Shown here: one piece after another, positions 13,622 to 21,991 of the stretch
Numbering within the stretch: the first letter of the stretch is position 1
Layout: every line of letters starts with the position of its first letter
Assembly (NCBI GenBank): GCA_963787895.1
Contig: CAWBEX010000007.1
Span: 868,001 to 932,000 of the forward strand
DNA length: 64,000 nt
Reading direction: 5' to 3'
From: Anderseniella sp963787895
GTDB lineage: Bacteria; Pseudomonadota; Alphaproteobacteria; Rhizobiales; Aestuariivirgaceae
Notes under the pieces: generated by a model
Told to the model about the DNA's origin: nothing
Databases searched by the model: none
What the model saw: the letters and a program-made list of their open reading frames with translations, nothing else
Made by a program: the position numbers and the translations under genes

Positions 13622-14770
13622 ATGAGACACATCACCCCCTTCAACATCCATGTGCCTGATGAAACCCTTGCCCGCATCCGCCAGCGGGTAGCTGATTATC
13701 CCTGGCATGAGATGCCGGATGACGGCGGTTGGGACTACGGCGCGAACCTCGACTACATGAAGGAGTTGTGCGCCTACTGGGTGGATGAATATGACTGGCG
13801 CAAGCATGAAGCAGCATTGAACCGCTTTTCACACTTCAAGGCACCGGTAGACGGCATCGACCTGCACTTCATCCATGAAAAGGGGTCAGGTCCCAATCCC
13901 ATGCCGCTGCTGATCTCGCATGGCTGGCCGGGGTCGGTGCACGAGTTCATGGAGGTAATAGAGCCGCTGGCCCACCCGGAGCGGTTTGGTGGCAACGTGG
14001 AAGACTCCTTCGACGTGATAGCCCCATCGTTGCCGGGGTTCGGCTGGTCAGATCGCCCGCCGCGCCCATATGGCCCGCGAGCCATGGCCCGGGTGTTCAA
14101 CACGCTGATGACCGATACACTGGGTTACGACAGCTATCTGGCCCAGGGCGGTGACTGGGGTGGTGCCATAAGCTCCTGGCTAGGTTATGATCATGCGCCC
14201 GCATGCAAGGCAATTCACATCAACATTCTGACAATGCGCGCGCCAGATGGTCCACAGACACCCGAGGAAAAGGCGTGGGCCGATCAGTTCGTCCGCGACC
14301 AGATCATGCAGGATGGATACCGGACCCAGCAGGCGACCAAGCCGCAAACGCTGAGCTATGCCATGATGGACAGTCCAGTGGGAATTGCTGCTTGGCTGGT
14401 GGAGAAATTCAACGCCTGGTCGGACACCGATGGCGATGACGTGGAAAGTGCCTACACCAAGGATGAGCTGCTGACCGGCATCATGATCTACATTGTGACG
14501 CGCACCTTCAACACGGCCTCGTGGATTTACTACGGCAGGCGCGAGGAGGGCGGGCGTGTGCTGTCTCCCGAAGGCGGCCGGGTGGAGGTGCCGACGGGCT
14601 GCGCGCTGTTTCCTGCCGAGATGCTCGCCTGGCCGCCACGCAGCTATGTCGAACGCATCTACAATGTTACGCACTGGACCGAGATGCCGCGCGGCGGCCA
14701 CTTCGGCGCCATGGAAGAGCCTGAATTGCTGGTAGAAGACGTACGCGCCTTTGCCCGTCAGCTTCGCTGA
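13622..14770 (+). CDS. Epoxide hydrolase (EHN plus alpha/beta hydrolase, 382 aa)
   Basis: This soluble enzyme of the microsomal-type epoxide hydrolase family opens epoxides to diols. The N-terminal about 100 residues are the EHN domain (PFNIHVPDETLARIRQRV ... WRKHEAALNRFSHF). The hydrolase core has the oxyanion motif HGWPGSVHEF, the nucleophile elbow QGGDWGGAISS (Asp) and the C-terminal His in MPRGGHFGAMEEPELL. The start at 13622 places the first residues of EHN correctly; a longer frame from 13532 adds an unrelated extension. It has no clear ribosome site and stands alone. Substrates range from xenobiotics to lipids in this family and cannot be inferred. Confidence 0.88.
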   Translation: MRHITPFNIHVPDETLARIRQRVADYPWHEMPDDGGWDYGANLDYMKELCAYWVDEYDWRKHEAALNRFSHFKAPVDGIDLHFIHEKGSGPNPMPLLISHGWPGSVHEFMEVIEPLAHPERFGGNVEDSFDVIAPSLPGFGWSDRPPRPYGPRAMARVFNTLMTDTLGYDSYLAQGGDWGGAISSWLGYDHAPACKAIHINILTMRAPDGPQTPEEKAWADQFVRDQIMQDGYRTQQATKPQTLSYAMMDSPVGIAAWLVEKFNAWSDTDGDDVESAYTKDELLTGIMIYIVTRTFNTASWIYYGRREEGGRVLSPEGGRVEVPTGCALFPAEMLAWPPRSYVERIYNVTHWTEMPRGGHFGAMEEPELLVEDVRAFARQLR

Positions 14771-14874
14771 ATAGACGGGCTGCCGTCGCTGCGCTTGACC
14801 TGGATCAATGCTGCCGGTTGCCATCAAGGTCTAGATTTCTCCGGTCTTGTTCAGTTGACCAGATGAGAAAAGCC

Positions 14875-14976
14875 ATGACATTCAACGAGAAGATGTACCT
14901 TGGCCTGGCAGTAGCGGCCTTCGTCGTCTTTGCTTTGACACTTGCCATCCAGAGCTGGCGTCAGCAAACCAAGTAA
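14875..14976 (+). CDS. Single-span membrane peptide (33 aa)
   Basis: An ATG at 14875 opens a frame reading MTFNEKMYLGLAVAAFVVFA and ending TLAIQSWRQQTK. The layout is a short polar start, one 18-20-residue membrane helix with Ala/Val/Phe, and a basic amphipathic tail. Tiny proteins of exactly this layout are common in alphaproteobacteria. An in-frame ATG 12 bases earlier (14863) is also possible. The purine-rich stretch before 14875 is a weak ribosome site. It may accompany a respiratory or transport complex; nothing nearby shows which. Confidence 0.55.
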   Translation: MTFNEKMYLGLAVAAFVVFALTLAIQSWRQQTK

Positions 14977-15017
14977 CCTGAAATGCTTTGATGCTGCGCT
15001 CGCAATGCACGCAAGGT

Positions 15018-15989
15018 TCACGCAGCCTTTGCAAGGTTGCGCCGGCGTCTGTCCAGCCACAGCATCATCAGGCCGGAACAGGCAACAGCACTGCCGCCTG
15101 CCAGTGTGTAAATGTCCGGCAGGTCAGCAAACAAGACGATGCCGTACAGTGTTGCCCACAGCATCGATGAATACTCGAACGGCGCAACAAAGCTGGCCTC
15201 ACCTAGCCTGTAGGCAGTGGCAAACAGCACCATGGCAGCGCTCGACAGCAGCCCGGTAGACACCATCAGTGCAAGGTCAGTGGCATTGGGTGTCTGCCAC
15301 CCGCGTGTCAGGAAAGCGATGGACGGGTGCAGGTTCTGGCTGGTGCCAAAGTTGAGGAACGCCAAGGCCAGCACGATTGCCAGCAACAGGTAAAAGGCAT
15401 TGCCCCAGAAAGCCAGTATGGCAGATGGCACCTGGCTGGTGAGTGAGCGTGTGATCAACTGGCTGCATCCATATCCGAATGCCGAGTAAAGCGCCAGCAA
15501 TGCAGCCGGCTCAAAAACCGAACTGCCAGGGCGGATCATTACCAGGACAGAGATGAACCCGATTGCAATCAGCAGCCAGCGGTATGCCGGCACTCTCTCT
15601 CCCAACACCGGACCTGCAAGCGCTGCAACGAACAATGGCATGGTAAAGTAAATCGCCACTCCGCTGGCCAGCGGCAGCGTCGCGACCGACATGGCAAACC
15701 CCAGATACGCGGTCGCCATAATGCACCCTCGCGCAATCACCAGTCCCCACAAATTGCGAGGCACCCGGGGCGGGCCTTCCCTCCACAGCACATACACCAG
15801 CAGCAACGGCAAAGCGGTGCCCGTACGTACCGCCAGCAATTGATGAACCGGGTAGCCGCCCGACAGCAGTTTCACGATCGCGTCGATGCTTGAAGCCAGC
15901 GCAACGGCCCCGCACAGGCACAGAACAGCCAGGGCAGGATGGTCAAGCCTTGGGGCGTTGTTTAGCGCGAGTCGGCTTGCGGAGCGCAT
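15018..15989 (-). CDS. EamA/DMT-family transporter (323 aa)
   Basis: This ten-helix drug/metabolite exporter-type permease has two EamA repeats of about 140 residues. Typical segments are YFTMPLFVAALAGPVLGERV at the end of the first repeat and FEYSSMLWATLYGIVLFADL in the second. The start at 15989 is chosen because AAGGTGA lies nine bases upstream; an in-frame GTG 12 bases earlier is also open. It is a paralog of the permease at 19806-20792, sharing the segments around YPxHQ, PLxLxVxW and FEYxxMxWATL. It is divergent from the DUF1127 gene. The substrate is unknown; this family exports metabolites or amino acids. Confidence 0.85.
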   Translation of the reverse strand: MRSASRLALNNAPRLDHPALAVLCLCGAVALASSIDAIVKLLSGGYPVHQLLAVRTGTALPLLLVYVLWREGPPRVPRNLWGLVIARGCIMATAYLGFAMSVATLPLASGVAIYFTMPLFVAALAGPVLGERVPAYRWLLIAIGFISVLVMIRPGSSVFEPAALLALYSAFGYGCSQLITRSLTSQVPSAILAFWGNAFYLLLAIVLALAFLNFGTSQNLHPSIAFLTRGWQTPNATDLALMVSTGLLSSAAMVLFATAYRLGEASFVAPFEYSSMLWATLYGIVLFADLPDIYTLAGGSAVACSGLMMLWLDRRRRNLAKAA

Positions 15990-16142
15990 CTGGAAAATCA
16001 CCTTGTCAGGTCATGCGGGTGAAACACAGCAATCAGGCGATGGTGCCTTCCGCAACTGTGCCGGGCAAGCGCATATGTGCGCATGCAACGGTTGTTCTCA
16101 CGGCATGCCGGGGCGCACCAGGCGCAACCAGATCGTCCGTAG

Positions 16143-16183
16143 TGTGACGAATATCACGTACGCTATCTTGGCATCGGTATAGA
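16143..16183 (+). promoter_or_regulatory. CRP/FNR-family site at a class II activator position
   Basis: TGTGA-CGAATA-TCACG (16143-16158) matches the CRP-type consensus TGTGA-N6-TCACA at nine of ten positions. A -10-like TATAGA follows at 16178-16183, which puts the site centre near -40, the spacing at which CRP/FNR proteins replace a -35. It drives the DUF1127 gene starting at 16269 or, in the other direction, the EamA gene. Confidence 0.5.
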
Positions 16184-16268
16184 ACAATCCTGAAAATTCG
16201 GTGCGGCAAGTTTCTGGTCTCGATGACCGGCACCATGACAACAACAAAAAGAACATTGGTGAAACGAA

Positions 16269-16502
16269 ATGCAACGCTCAGCTATGGCTCACCGTGCCCA
16301 TTGGCGCGGCAAAAAACAAACAACGGTTTTCGCAATTCTCCGAACGGCAGCGGGCGAGTTGCGCGATCATTTCAGGCGCAAGCGCAAGAAACGCAAGTCT
16401 ACTGCGACGATGACTGACCTCAATGATCACCTGCTGCAGGATGTCGGCATCAGCCGGGCAGACCTCATCCAGTCGTCCAGCAAGGACATAAACTGGTTCT
16501 GA
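16269..16502 (+). CDS. DUF1127 small basic protein (77 aa)
   Basis: The C-terminal 30 residues, starting TMTDLNDHLLQDVGISRADL, match the DUF1127 (YjiS-like) signature of L-x-D-H-x-L-x-D-x-G-x-x-R-x-x-L. The N-terminal half is very basic (FRRKRKKRKST). Several such proteins bind RNA or affect phosphate, nitrogen or stress responses in alphaproteobacteria; the role of this one is unknown. The exact start is uncertain, since the ribosome site before 16269 is weak. A CRP/FNR-type promoter lies about 85 bases upstream. It converges with the CDF gene over a shared hairpin. Confidence 0.75.
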   Translation: MQRSAMAHRAHWRGKKQTTVFAILRTAAGELRDHFRRKRKKRKSTATMTDLNDHLLQDVGISRADLIQSSSKDINWF

Positions 16503-16506
16503 TTGA

Positions 16507-16544
16507 GATCCGGCCCCGCTGGCGGCACGGCCCCGGCGCGGATC
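16507..16544. terminator. Hairpin between DUF1127 and CDF genes
   Basis: GATCCG (16507-16512) pairs with CGGATC (16539-16544) around GC-rich sequence. It fills the gap between the convergent genes and just touches the CDF stop codon. No T-run on either side. Confidence 0.4.
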
Positions 16545-17430
16545 ATCCGATCATGATGCCTTCCTGCTTGGCCTTTTCATCCGGTTCTATGTGGATGGTG
16601 ACCTTCGCATCCGGCACCTTGTTCCTCAGCGCCGCCTCTATCCGGTCGCAGATGTCGTGCGCATCAGACACCGTGGTGCTGCCGTCCACAACCAGGTGAA
16701 ACTCGATGAACGTGACCGGGCCGGCGTGTCGGGTGCGCAGGTCGTGTGCCTCAATGGCGCCGGTGGCCTTGTCTGAAATCACCTCACGGATTTTCTCCAG
16801 TGTTTCCTCCGGCACTGCCTCATCCATCAACCCGGACAGCGATGCCTTCACAACTTTCCAGCCGGACCACAGAATGTTCACTGCCACCAAAGCCGCCAGC
16901 AGTGGGTCCAGAAGGTGCCAACCGGTGATGATCGCAAGCAAAACACCCAGCGTTACCCCGACTGATGACACCACGTCCGACAGCAGATGATAGCCGTCAG
17001 CCACCAGTGCCGGTGAGCGGTGCCTGCTTCCATGGGTGATGAGCATCCAGCACCATAAGCCGTTGATCAGGCTGGCTGTCCAGTTGACGACAAGGCCCTC
17101 GAACGGCGCATTCAGCGGGCTCGGGTTCAGGAACCCCTGCCAGGCTTCATGGAAAATGAACAGGGCAGCGACAATGATCATCACGCCTTCAAGCACCGCC
17201 GAGAAAAACTCCGCCTTGTGGTGGCCGTAGGGGTGCTTCTCGTCGGCAGGGCGCGCGGCGTACCATACTGCAATCAGCGCGGCAACTGCGGTAGCTACGT
17301 TGACGATGCTTTCCAGCGCGTCCGACATCAGCGCGAGTGAGCCGGTCATCTGCCAGGCAACAACCTTGAGGCCAAGCACTGCAATACCAACAAAGATACT
17401 GCCGATGGCGAGTTTCAGTGTTGAAGTCAT
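16543..17430 (-). CDS. Cation diffusion facilitator (CDF) metal exporter (295 aa)
   Basis: This inner-membrane antiporter expels divalent metals (Zn, Fe, Co, Mn or Ni) in exchange for protons. The membrane domain shows LALMSDALESIVNVATAVAA (helix 2 metal-site Asp) and ALVADGYHLLSDVVSSVGVT (helix 5 site, His-x-x-x-Asp). The DEKHPYGHHKAEFFSAV loop is typical of the family. The cytoplasmic C-terminal domain includes HDLRTRHAGPVTFIEFHLVV, SDAHDICDRIE and VTIHIEPDE. The start at 17430 is used because the longer frame runs into the SHMT-like gene upstream. D-x-x-x-E / H-x-x-x-D sites point to iron or zinc, but selectivity cannot be settled. Confidence 0.88.
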   Translation of the reverse strand: MTSTLKLAIGSIFVGIAVLGLKVVAWQMTGSLALMSDALESIVNVATAVAALIAVWYAARPADEKHPYGHHKAEFFSAVLEGVMIIVAALFIFHEAWQGFLNPSPLNAPFEGLVVNWTASLINGLWCWMLITHGSRHRSPALVADGYHLLSDVVSSVGVTLGVLLAIITGWHLLDPLLAALVAVNILWSGWKVVKASLSGLMDEAVPEETLEKIREVISDKATGAIEAHDLRTRHAGPVTFIEFHLVVDGSTTVSDAHDICDRIEAALRNKVPDAKVTIHIEPDEKAKQEGIMIG

Positions 17431-17470
17431 CGGTTGCAGGTCCGGCACGGCTGTTTGGGCGCTTGCCTGT

Positions 17471-18793
17471 TTATGCCCGGATGTAGTGCAGCTTGTCGAA
17501 TGTATTTCGCCACTTGCCAACCTCCTCGGCCAATGAGGCCGGGTCATTGGTTGTCAGCGCGCGGGCAATGTACCCAGCCAGCTTCGGCGCGTCCTTTGCA
17601 CTCACGCCCCAGCGCACCAGCTCTGGCGTGCCGATGCGCAGCCCGTTCATGTCGCCGGGCACGCCATCAATTGGCAGCCCGATGCCACAAGCCAGAAAGC
17701 CCGCCTTGCGCAGCGTTTTTGATGCTGCCTGTCCACCGCCGAAGCGCGCAGCCTCAATGGCAAACTGGTGTGATCGGGTGAACCCGTGGTGCTTGCCAAA
17801 AACCGGAAGCCCTTGCGTGTTCAGTGCGGATGCCAGCGCTTGTGCCAGTTCGACCATCGCCGCAGCATAGGCTTTGCCGTATTCGCGCCAGTCCAGCATT
17901 GTTACGGCAAGCGCAGCTGACTTGGCAGCGTCGAAATTGGCCGTCATGCCCGGAAACGCGATGTGGTCCAACTGTTCGGCAATCCCGGCATCGTTGGAGA
18001 CGATGAGGCCGCCGGCAGGTCCGCCCAATGACTTGTAAGTGCTCATTGTCATCAGGTGAGCACCTTCGTCGAGCGGGTTGGGCCATGCTCCGCCAGCAAT
18101 GATGCCGCACTGGTGCGCTGCATCAAACAGCACCCGCGCGCCAACCTCGTCCGCAATCGAGCGAATGGCTGAAACCGGGTGCGGAACCAGGTTGAGGCTG
18201 CCACCGATTGTGATCAGTTTTGGCTTCACTTCGCGTGCAAGCCTGGCCAGTGCATCCACGTCCACCGTGTAACCATCGCCAGCCACTGGCGCGTAATGTA
18301 TGTCGAGACCATAAAGCCCGGCACAGCCTGCATCATGATGGGTTACGTGTCCGCCGATTGACGCAGGTGGAGCGATTATCGTGTCACCGGGCCGGGTCAG
18401 CGCCATGAAGCCGTACAGGTTGGCGAGTGCGCCTGATGGCACGCGGATTTCGGCATATCTGGCATTGAAGACTTCAGCTGCCAGTTCGGCCGCGATGACT
18501 TCCATCTCCTCTATGGCTTCAAGTCCCATTTCGTATTTGTCACCGGGGTAGCCCAGCGAAGGACGCGACCCGATGCCGGATGCAAGCATCGCTTCAGCGC
18601 GCGGGTTCATCACATTGGTGGCCGGGTTGAGGTTGAAGCAGTCGCGCTCGTGAATCTGCCGGTTGGCCTCAACGAGTTCGTCCAGCCTGGCCGCGACGGC
18701 TGCATTGTTGCTGGCCGAAGTTTCGCCTGCGTAACGTTGAATCAGGGTTTCACAAGTTGCGGGAACCCAGGAGCGTGAAGCAAGGTGTGGCAT
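17471..18793 (-). CDS. Serine hydroxymethyltransferase-family PLP enzyme, divergent
   Basis: The 440-aa product has the fold-type I layout of SHMT. Landmarks are NLNPATNVMNPRAEAMLASG, GYPGDKYEMG, VPSGALANLYGFMAL, FDAAHQCGIIAGG (PLP-ring Asp and the following His), the PLP lysine in TMSTYKSLGGPAGGLI, and LRIGTPELVRWG near the end. Classical SHMT has TTHKTLRGPRGG at the lysine; here it is STYKSLGGPAGG, which suggests a relative with other specificity, such as alpha-methylserine hydroxymethyltransferase or an aldolase. Which reaction it runs is not decidable from sequence. It lies in a leftward run with SDR and CDF genes. Its start at 18793 has no near alternative. Confidence 0.8.
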   Translation of the reverse strand: MPHLASRSWVPATCETLIQRYAGETSASNNAAVAARLDELVEANRQIHERDCFNLNPATNVMNPRAEAMLASGIGSRPSLGYPGDKYEMGLEAIEEMEVIAAELAAEVFNARYAEIRVPSGALANLYGFMALTRPGDTIIAPPASIGGHVTHHDAGCAGLYGLDIHYAPVAGDGYTVDVDALARLAREVKPKLITIGGSLNLVPHPVSAIRSIADEVGARVLFDAAHQCGIIAGGAWPNPLDEGAHLMTMSTYKSLGGPAGGLIVSNDAGIAEQLDHIAFPGMTANFDAAKSAALAVTMLDWREYGKAYAAAMVELAQALASALNTQGLPVFGKHHGFTRSHQFAIEAARFGGGQAASKTLRKAGFLACGIGLPIDGVPGDMNGLRIGTPELVRWGVSAKDAPKLAGYIARALTTNDPASLAEEVGKWRNTFDKLHYIRA

Positions 18794-18928
18794 GGAAAAA
18801 CGGGTCTTTTAGCTATGGCGGTGTTGATAGGCAAGCAAAGCAGTTAAACGCTCTTACTGCAAACCAGAAGTCGGGCCCCTATTAGCCCGGGCGGGGGCAG
18901 GGCCCATCTGCGCTGCAACGAAGCGATG

Positions 18929-19681
18929 TCATTTGAGAAGCAACCCGCCGTCAACAACCAGATCAATCCCGGTAATGTAGGAAGCACCGTCGGACAGAAG
19001 AAAAACCGCTGCTGACGCCAGTTCATGCGGTGTGCCAACCCGCCCAAGCGGCACGAACTGGCCTACGTCATGGATTTTCTCCGGTGTGTCCCAACGCCCT
19101 TGCAGAGGCGTCAGTGTCAGGCCGGGAAAAATTGTGTTCGACCGGATGTCGTCTGCGGCCAGCTGCATTGCGAGAGATCGCGACAGTGCGCCGACCCCGG
19201 CCTTTGCGGTTGAATAGGCATCTTGAGGTTTGGGATCGCCGCGCAGGCATTGCGTCGACGAAAAGTGCACCATCGCACCTCTGCCGGCCTTGCGCATGTG
19301 AGGAACAACAGCGCGCACTGTGTGAACCATTGACTTCAGGTTGATATCGAACACCCGGTCCCAAACATCGAGATCAATATCGAGCAGAGTTTTGTCCTTG
19401 TCGAACCATAGAACTCCCGCCACGTTGGCCAGGTAGTCAACCCTGCCAAACCTCTCGGCTCCGGCTGCGATCGTGGCATCCACGAAGGCGTGGTCTGTTA
19501 CATCGCCTTGAGCGTAAAACTGACGGTCTGGAGTGCCGGCAAGGTCATCAGGCTCTGGCTTTACGTCAATCATGATCACCGAACCACCGGCGCTCAGAAT
19601 TGTGTTGGCGATCTGTTGCCCCATCCCGCCACCAGCGCCGGTCACAACGGCAACACGGTCAGAAAAGTCGAACGCAATCAT
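18929..19681 (-). CDS. Short-chain dehydrogenase/reductase (250 aa)
   Basis: Classical SDR of NAD(P)H-dependent oxidoreductases. TGAGGGMGQ at residues 15-23 is the nucleotide-binding Gly motif. The Asp in MIDVKPEPDDL favours NAD over NADP. NVAGVL is the NNAG-equivalent, HFSSTQ the catalytic Ser region and YSTAKAGVGALSRSLA the Tyr-x-x-x-Lys motif. The C-terminus has SDGASYITGIDLVVDGG. The substrate is not inferable. It lies upstream of the SHMT-like gene on the same strand with 135 bases between them, containing GC-rich dyads, so co-transcription is possible but not clear. Confidence 0.9.
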   Translation of the reverse strand: MIAFDFSDRVAVVTGAGGGMGQQIANTILSAGGSVIMIDVKPEPDDLAGTPDRQFYAQGDVTDHAFVDATIAAGAERFGRVDYLANVAGVLWFDKDKTLLDIDLDVWDRVFDINLKSMVHTVRAVVPHMRKAGRGAMVHFSSTQCLRGDPKPQDAYSTAKAGVGALSRSLAMQLAADDIRSNTIFPGLTLTPLQGRWDTPEKIHDVGQFVPLGRVGTPHELASAAVFLLSDGASYITGIDLVVDGGLLLK

Positions 19682-19805
19682 AAAACCCTCACATCCTTCT
19701 CGAACAGCTGATCCAGAAACTCACGCAATTACGTTGCCAATCTTTGCACACTTGAATTGTTTGACAACATGCGGCGCTCCAAACCCTCCACCAGCACAAT
19801 GGCAC

Positions 19806-20792
19806 TCAGTTCCGCGACCGCCAGACGCCTTTGCCCGCAAGAGGCCTGCCGCGCACAGCCGCCTCGCGCCGCAGCACATAGACCCCGGAAGCAATGATCA
19901 TCCCTGCGCCGATTAGCGTGGTGGCCTTTGGCACTTCACCCCACAGGATGAACGACAGCAGCGTTGCCCAGATCATCGCGGTGTACTCGAACGGTGCCAC
20001 CGTCGGAGATGAGCCGATACGGTATGCGGTGGCGATTAACCAGAACCCGACCGCCGAAATGACCCCGATTACGCACATCATGACGAACTCCATGCCGATA
20101 GGCATCCTCCACGGTAGTCGAAGAAACCAGGTCGCGTCATCAGGCGATGCAGCAGGACCGATATGAGCCAGCGCGATGCCCAGGATGCCACCCATGTAGA
20201 AGAACGTGATCATCATGTAGAACGCCATCACCGAGCCGGATTCGGTGATGCCCATCTTGCGTCCCATCACCGAGGAAACGCCGTAGCAAAAAGCCGCCAG
20301 TATCGGCAGCAGGGCAGCGGCCTGAAACGTCTCCGAACCAGGTTGCAATATCACCAGGGCACCTGCGAAGCCGAACAGAATGCCGCCCCAGCGGCGCCAG
20401 CCGACCCTTTCACCAAGTATCGGGACTGCCAGCGCCGTGATGAACAATGGCGAGGTGAACCAGATGGCCACAACGGCGGTGAGTGGCATCCTCGCCAATG
20501 CCAGGTAGTAGAAGAAAAATGCGCCGAAGCCGATAAAGGAGCGCACTGCATGCATCCACGGATGTCGCGTTGCCAAAGTACCCAGACCCGATTCGAAGTG
20601 CACAATCATGAACATCAGGGGCAAGGCAATGACGGCGCGGACAAAAACAATCTGGTGTGCCGGATAACGGTCTGAAAGCTGCTTCACCATCACGTCCTGG
20701 AACGAAAAGATGAAGATGGCCAACGACAGAAAGGCTACTGCGCGGAAAGTATCACTGCTGCCGGAAAACCGGGAGTTTCCTTGAACGTTCAT
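19806..20792 (-). CDS. EamA/DMT-family transporter, second copy (328 aa)
   Basis: A ten-helix permease with two EamA repeats. The first repeat ends WFTSPLFITALAVPILGERV; the second contains FEYTAMIWATLLSFILWGEV. It is paralogous to the permease at 15018-15989; both share the early segment K-x-L-S-(D/G)-x-YP-x-HQ. The start at 20792 gives a short polar N-terminus before helix 1. A GTG 36 bases upstream is also open but has no ribosome site. The substrate is unknown. It is transcribed in the same direction as the SDR, 125 bases upstream of it. Confidence 0.85.
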   Translation of the reverse strand: MNVQGNSRFSGSSDTFRAVAFLSLAIFIFSFQDVMVKQLSDRYPAHQIVFVRAVIALPLMFMIVHFESGLGTLATRHPWMHAVRSFIGFGAFFFYYLALARMPLTAVVAIWFTSPLFITALAVPILGERVGWRRWGGILFGFAGALVILQPGSETFQAAALLPILAAFCYGVSSVMGRKMGITESGSVMAFYMMITFFYMGGILGIALAHIGPAASPDDATWFLRLPWRMPIGMEFVMMCVIGVISAVGFWLIATAYRIGSSPTVAPFEYTAMIWATLLSFILWGEVPKATTLIGAGMIIASGVYVLRREAAVRGRPLAGKGVWRSRN

Positions 20793-20882
20793 CAGGTTGG
20801 CTCGCTTTCGTTGCCAATCGCGGGCCACTGGCTAGTGCATTCGTGACCAAATTATGCAACGCACAGCCTGTCACACGGCAAT

Positions 20883-20910
20883 GACGGCGGTCTTGTCAAA
20901 AACCGCCGTC
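20883..20910 (-). terminator. 9-bp perfect hairpin downstream of the DM13 gene
   Basis: GACGGCGGT (20883-20891) pairs with ACCGCCGTC (20902-20910). It is 35 bases past the stop of the leftward DM13 gene. On the minus strand the loop reads TTTTGACAAG and no T-run follows the stem. Likely a terminator of the DM13 transcript. Confidence 0.6.
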
Positions 20911-20944
20911 TGAGGTGTCGCATTTCGGCAAGTCGTGCGGGCTG

Positions 20945-21313
20945 CTAGTTCAGTCGGGCAACCCCTAACGGCACTCCGAACTTCTTGCACCAGATCACAA
21001 CCTGGTTTGCAGCCTTGGTGGCCGCAGTCGCGGGTACGGAATAGCTGCCTGCACCTGATATCTTGCGCAACAGACCTGCTGTTCCACCCTTCACTGGGCG
21101 CGAGCCGCTGCCAAGCGTCACATACGGGTCGGGCGCTCCGTCGAGGCGGAAGTTCGAGCCCAGCGAAATGATCAGCTTATTGCCTTTTTGTGTAACTGTT
21201 ACCGACCCCGAGGTTTTATGGCCGGAGGCGCCGGAAAAAGTGCCACCAGCAGCTTGAGCCGGGCTTGCGAAGGCCACGAATGATGCAATTGCGAATGCGG
21301 CCATACGATACAT
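20945..21313 (-). CDS. Secreted DM13-domain protein (122 aa)
   Basis: GGAG nine bases upstream supports the ATG. A signal peptide ends at SPAQAAGG. The mature protein is one DM13 domain: GTFSGASGHKTSGSVTVTQK, then LIISLGSNFRLDGAPDPYVT and the C-terminal QVVIWCKKFGVPLGVARL. DM13 was proposed as an electron-transfer domain, with its conserved near-C-terminal cysteine (here WCKKFGV) as key residue. Export to the periplasm is inferred. It is a single gene divergent from the histidine phosphatase gene and is followed by a good hairpin. Confidence 0.8.
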   Translation of the reverse strand: MYRMAAFAIASFVAFASPAQAAGGTFSGASGHKTSGSVTVTQKGNKLIISLGSNFRLDGAPDPYVTLGSGSRPVKGGTAGLLRKISGAGSYSVPATAATKAANQVVIWCKKFGVPLGVARLN

Positions 21314-21410
21314 GGTTTACTACTCCATCGGGTTAAGATGGTGCAAATCTATGTGCTGGAATTTGTAACGCGCAAATCACTTGGTCGTGCACTCTAGGAA
21401 AGATCTGCAA

Positions 21411-21986
21411 ATGCTGAAGATGACAATTGCTGCAGTGCTCAGTGCCTTGCTGTTGCTCGTCCAGCCGGCCTCGGCGCAGGACACGAACGATGAGGCCCTG
21501 TGGGCAGCGTTGCAGGAGCCCGGCACGTTTGGCCTCATGCGGCACGCCTTGGCACCCGGTTTTGGAGATCCGGCGTCGTTTGATGTGGAGCGTTGCGATA
21601 CCCAGCGCAACCTGTCGGATGAGGGCAGGCAGCAGGCAAGCGCAGTCGGTAGCAGCTTCCGGCAAAATCACATTGTATCGGCAAAAATCTATTCCAGTCA
21701 GTGGTGCCGTTGCCGCGAAACCGCCGAACTTCTGGGCCTTGGAGCGGTGACTGAGCTGCCGCTGCTCAATTCGTTTTTCGCTGACCGGGCGCAACGCGTT
21801 CCGCAAACGCAGGCGTTGCGCCAGTGGCTGATGGAGCAACCGCTGGATACACCGCTGGTGCTGGTAACACACCAGGTCAACATCACTGCGCTGACAGATG
21901 TCAGCCCTGCATCTGGTGAAATGGTCATCATGCGCCGCAGCCCGGACGGCACCCTGCAGGTGCTGGGCTCCTTGCTCGCCCAATAG
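21411..21986 (+). CDS. Secreted histidine phosphatase-family protein (191 aa)
   Basis: The ATG at 21411 follows AGGAAAG at good spacing and opens a signal peptide ending near ASAQD. The catalytic core is GLMRHALAPG (Arg-His of the RHG motif), then NLSDEGRQQASAVG, SSQWCRCRETAELL with the second Arg, and VLVTHQVNITAL with the second His. This is a branch-2-type histidine phosphatase exported to the periplasm, where such enzymes hydrolyse phosphomonoesters. The Ala after His in RHA departs from RHG but is common. It converges with mlaF with five bases between the stop codons. Confidence 0.82.
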   Translation: MLKMTIAAVLSALLLLVQPASAQDTNDEALWAALQEPGTFGLMRHALAPGFGDPASFDVERCDTQRNLSDEGRQQASAVGSSFRQNHIVSAKIYSSQWCRCRETAELLGLGAVTELPLLNSFFADRAQRVPQTQALRQWLMEQPLDTPLVLVTHQVNITALTDVSPASGEMVIMRRSPDGTLQVLGSLLAQ

Positions 21987-21991
21987 AGGCG

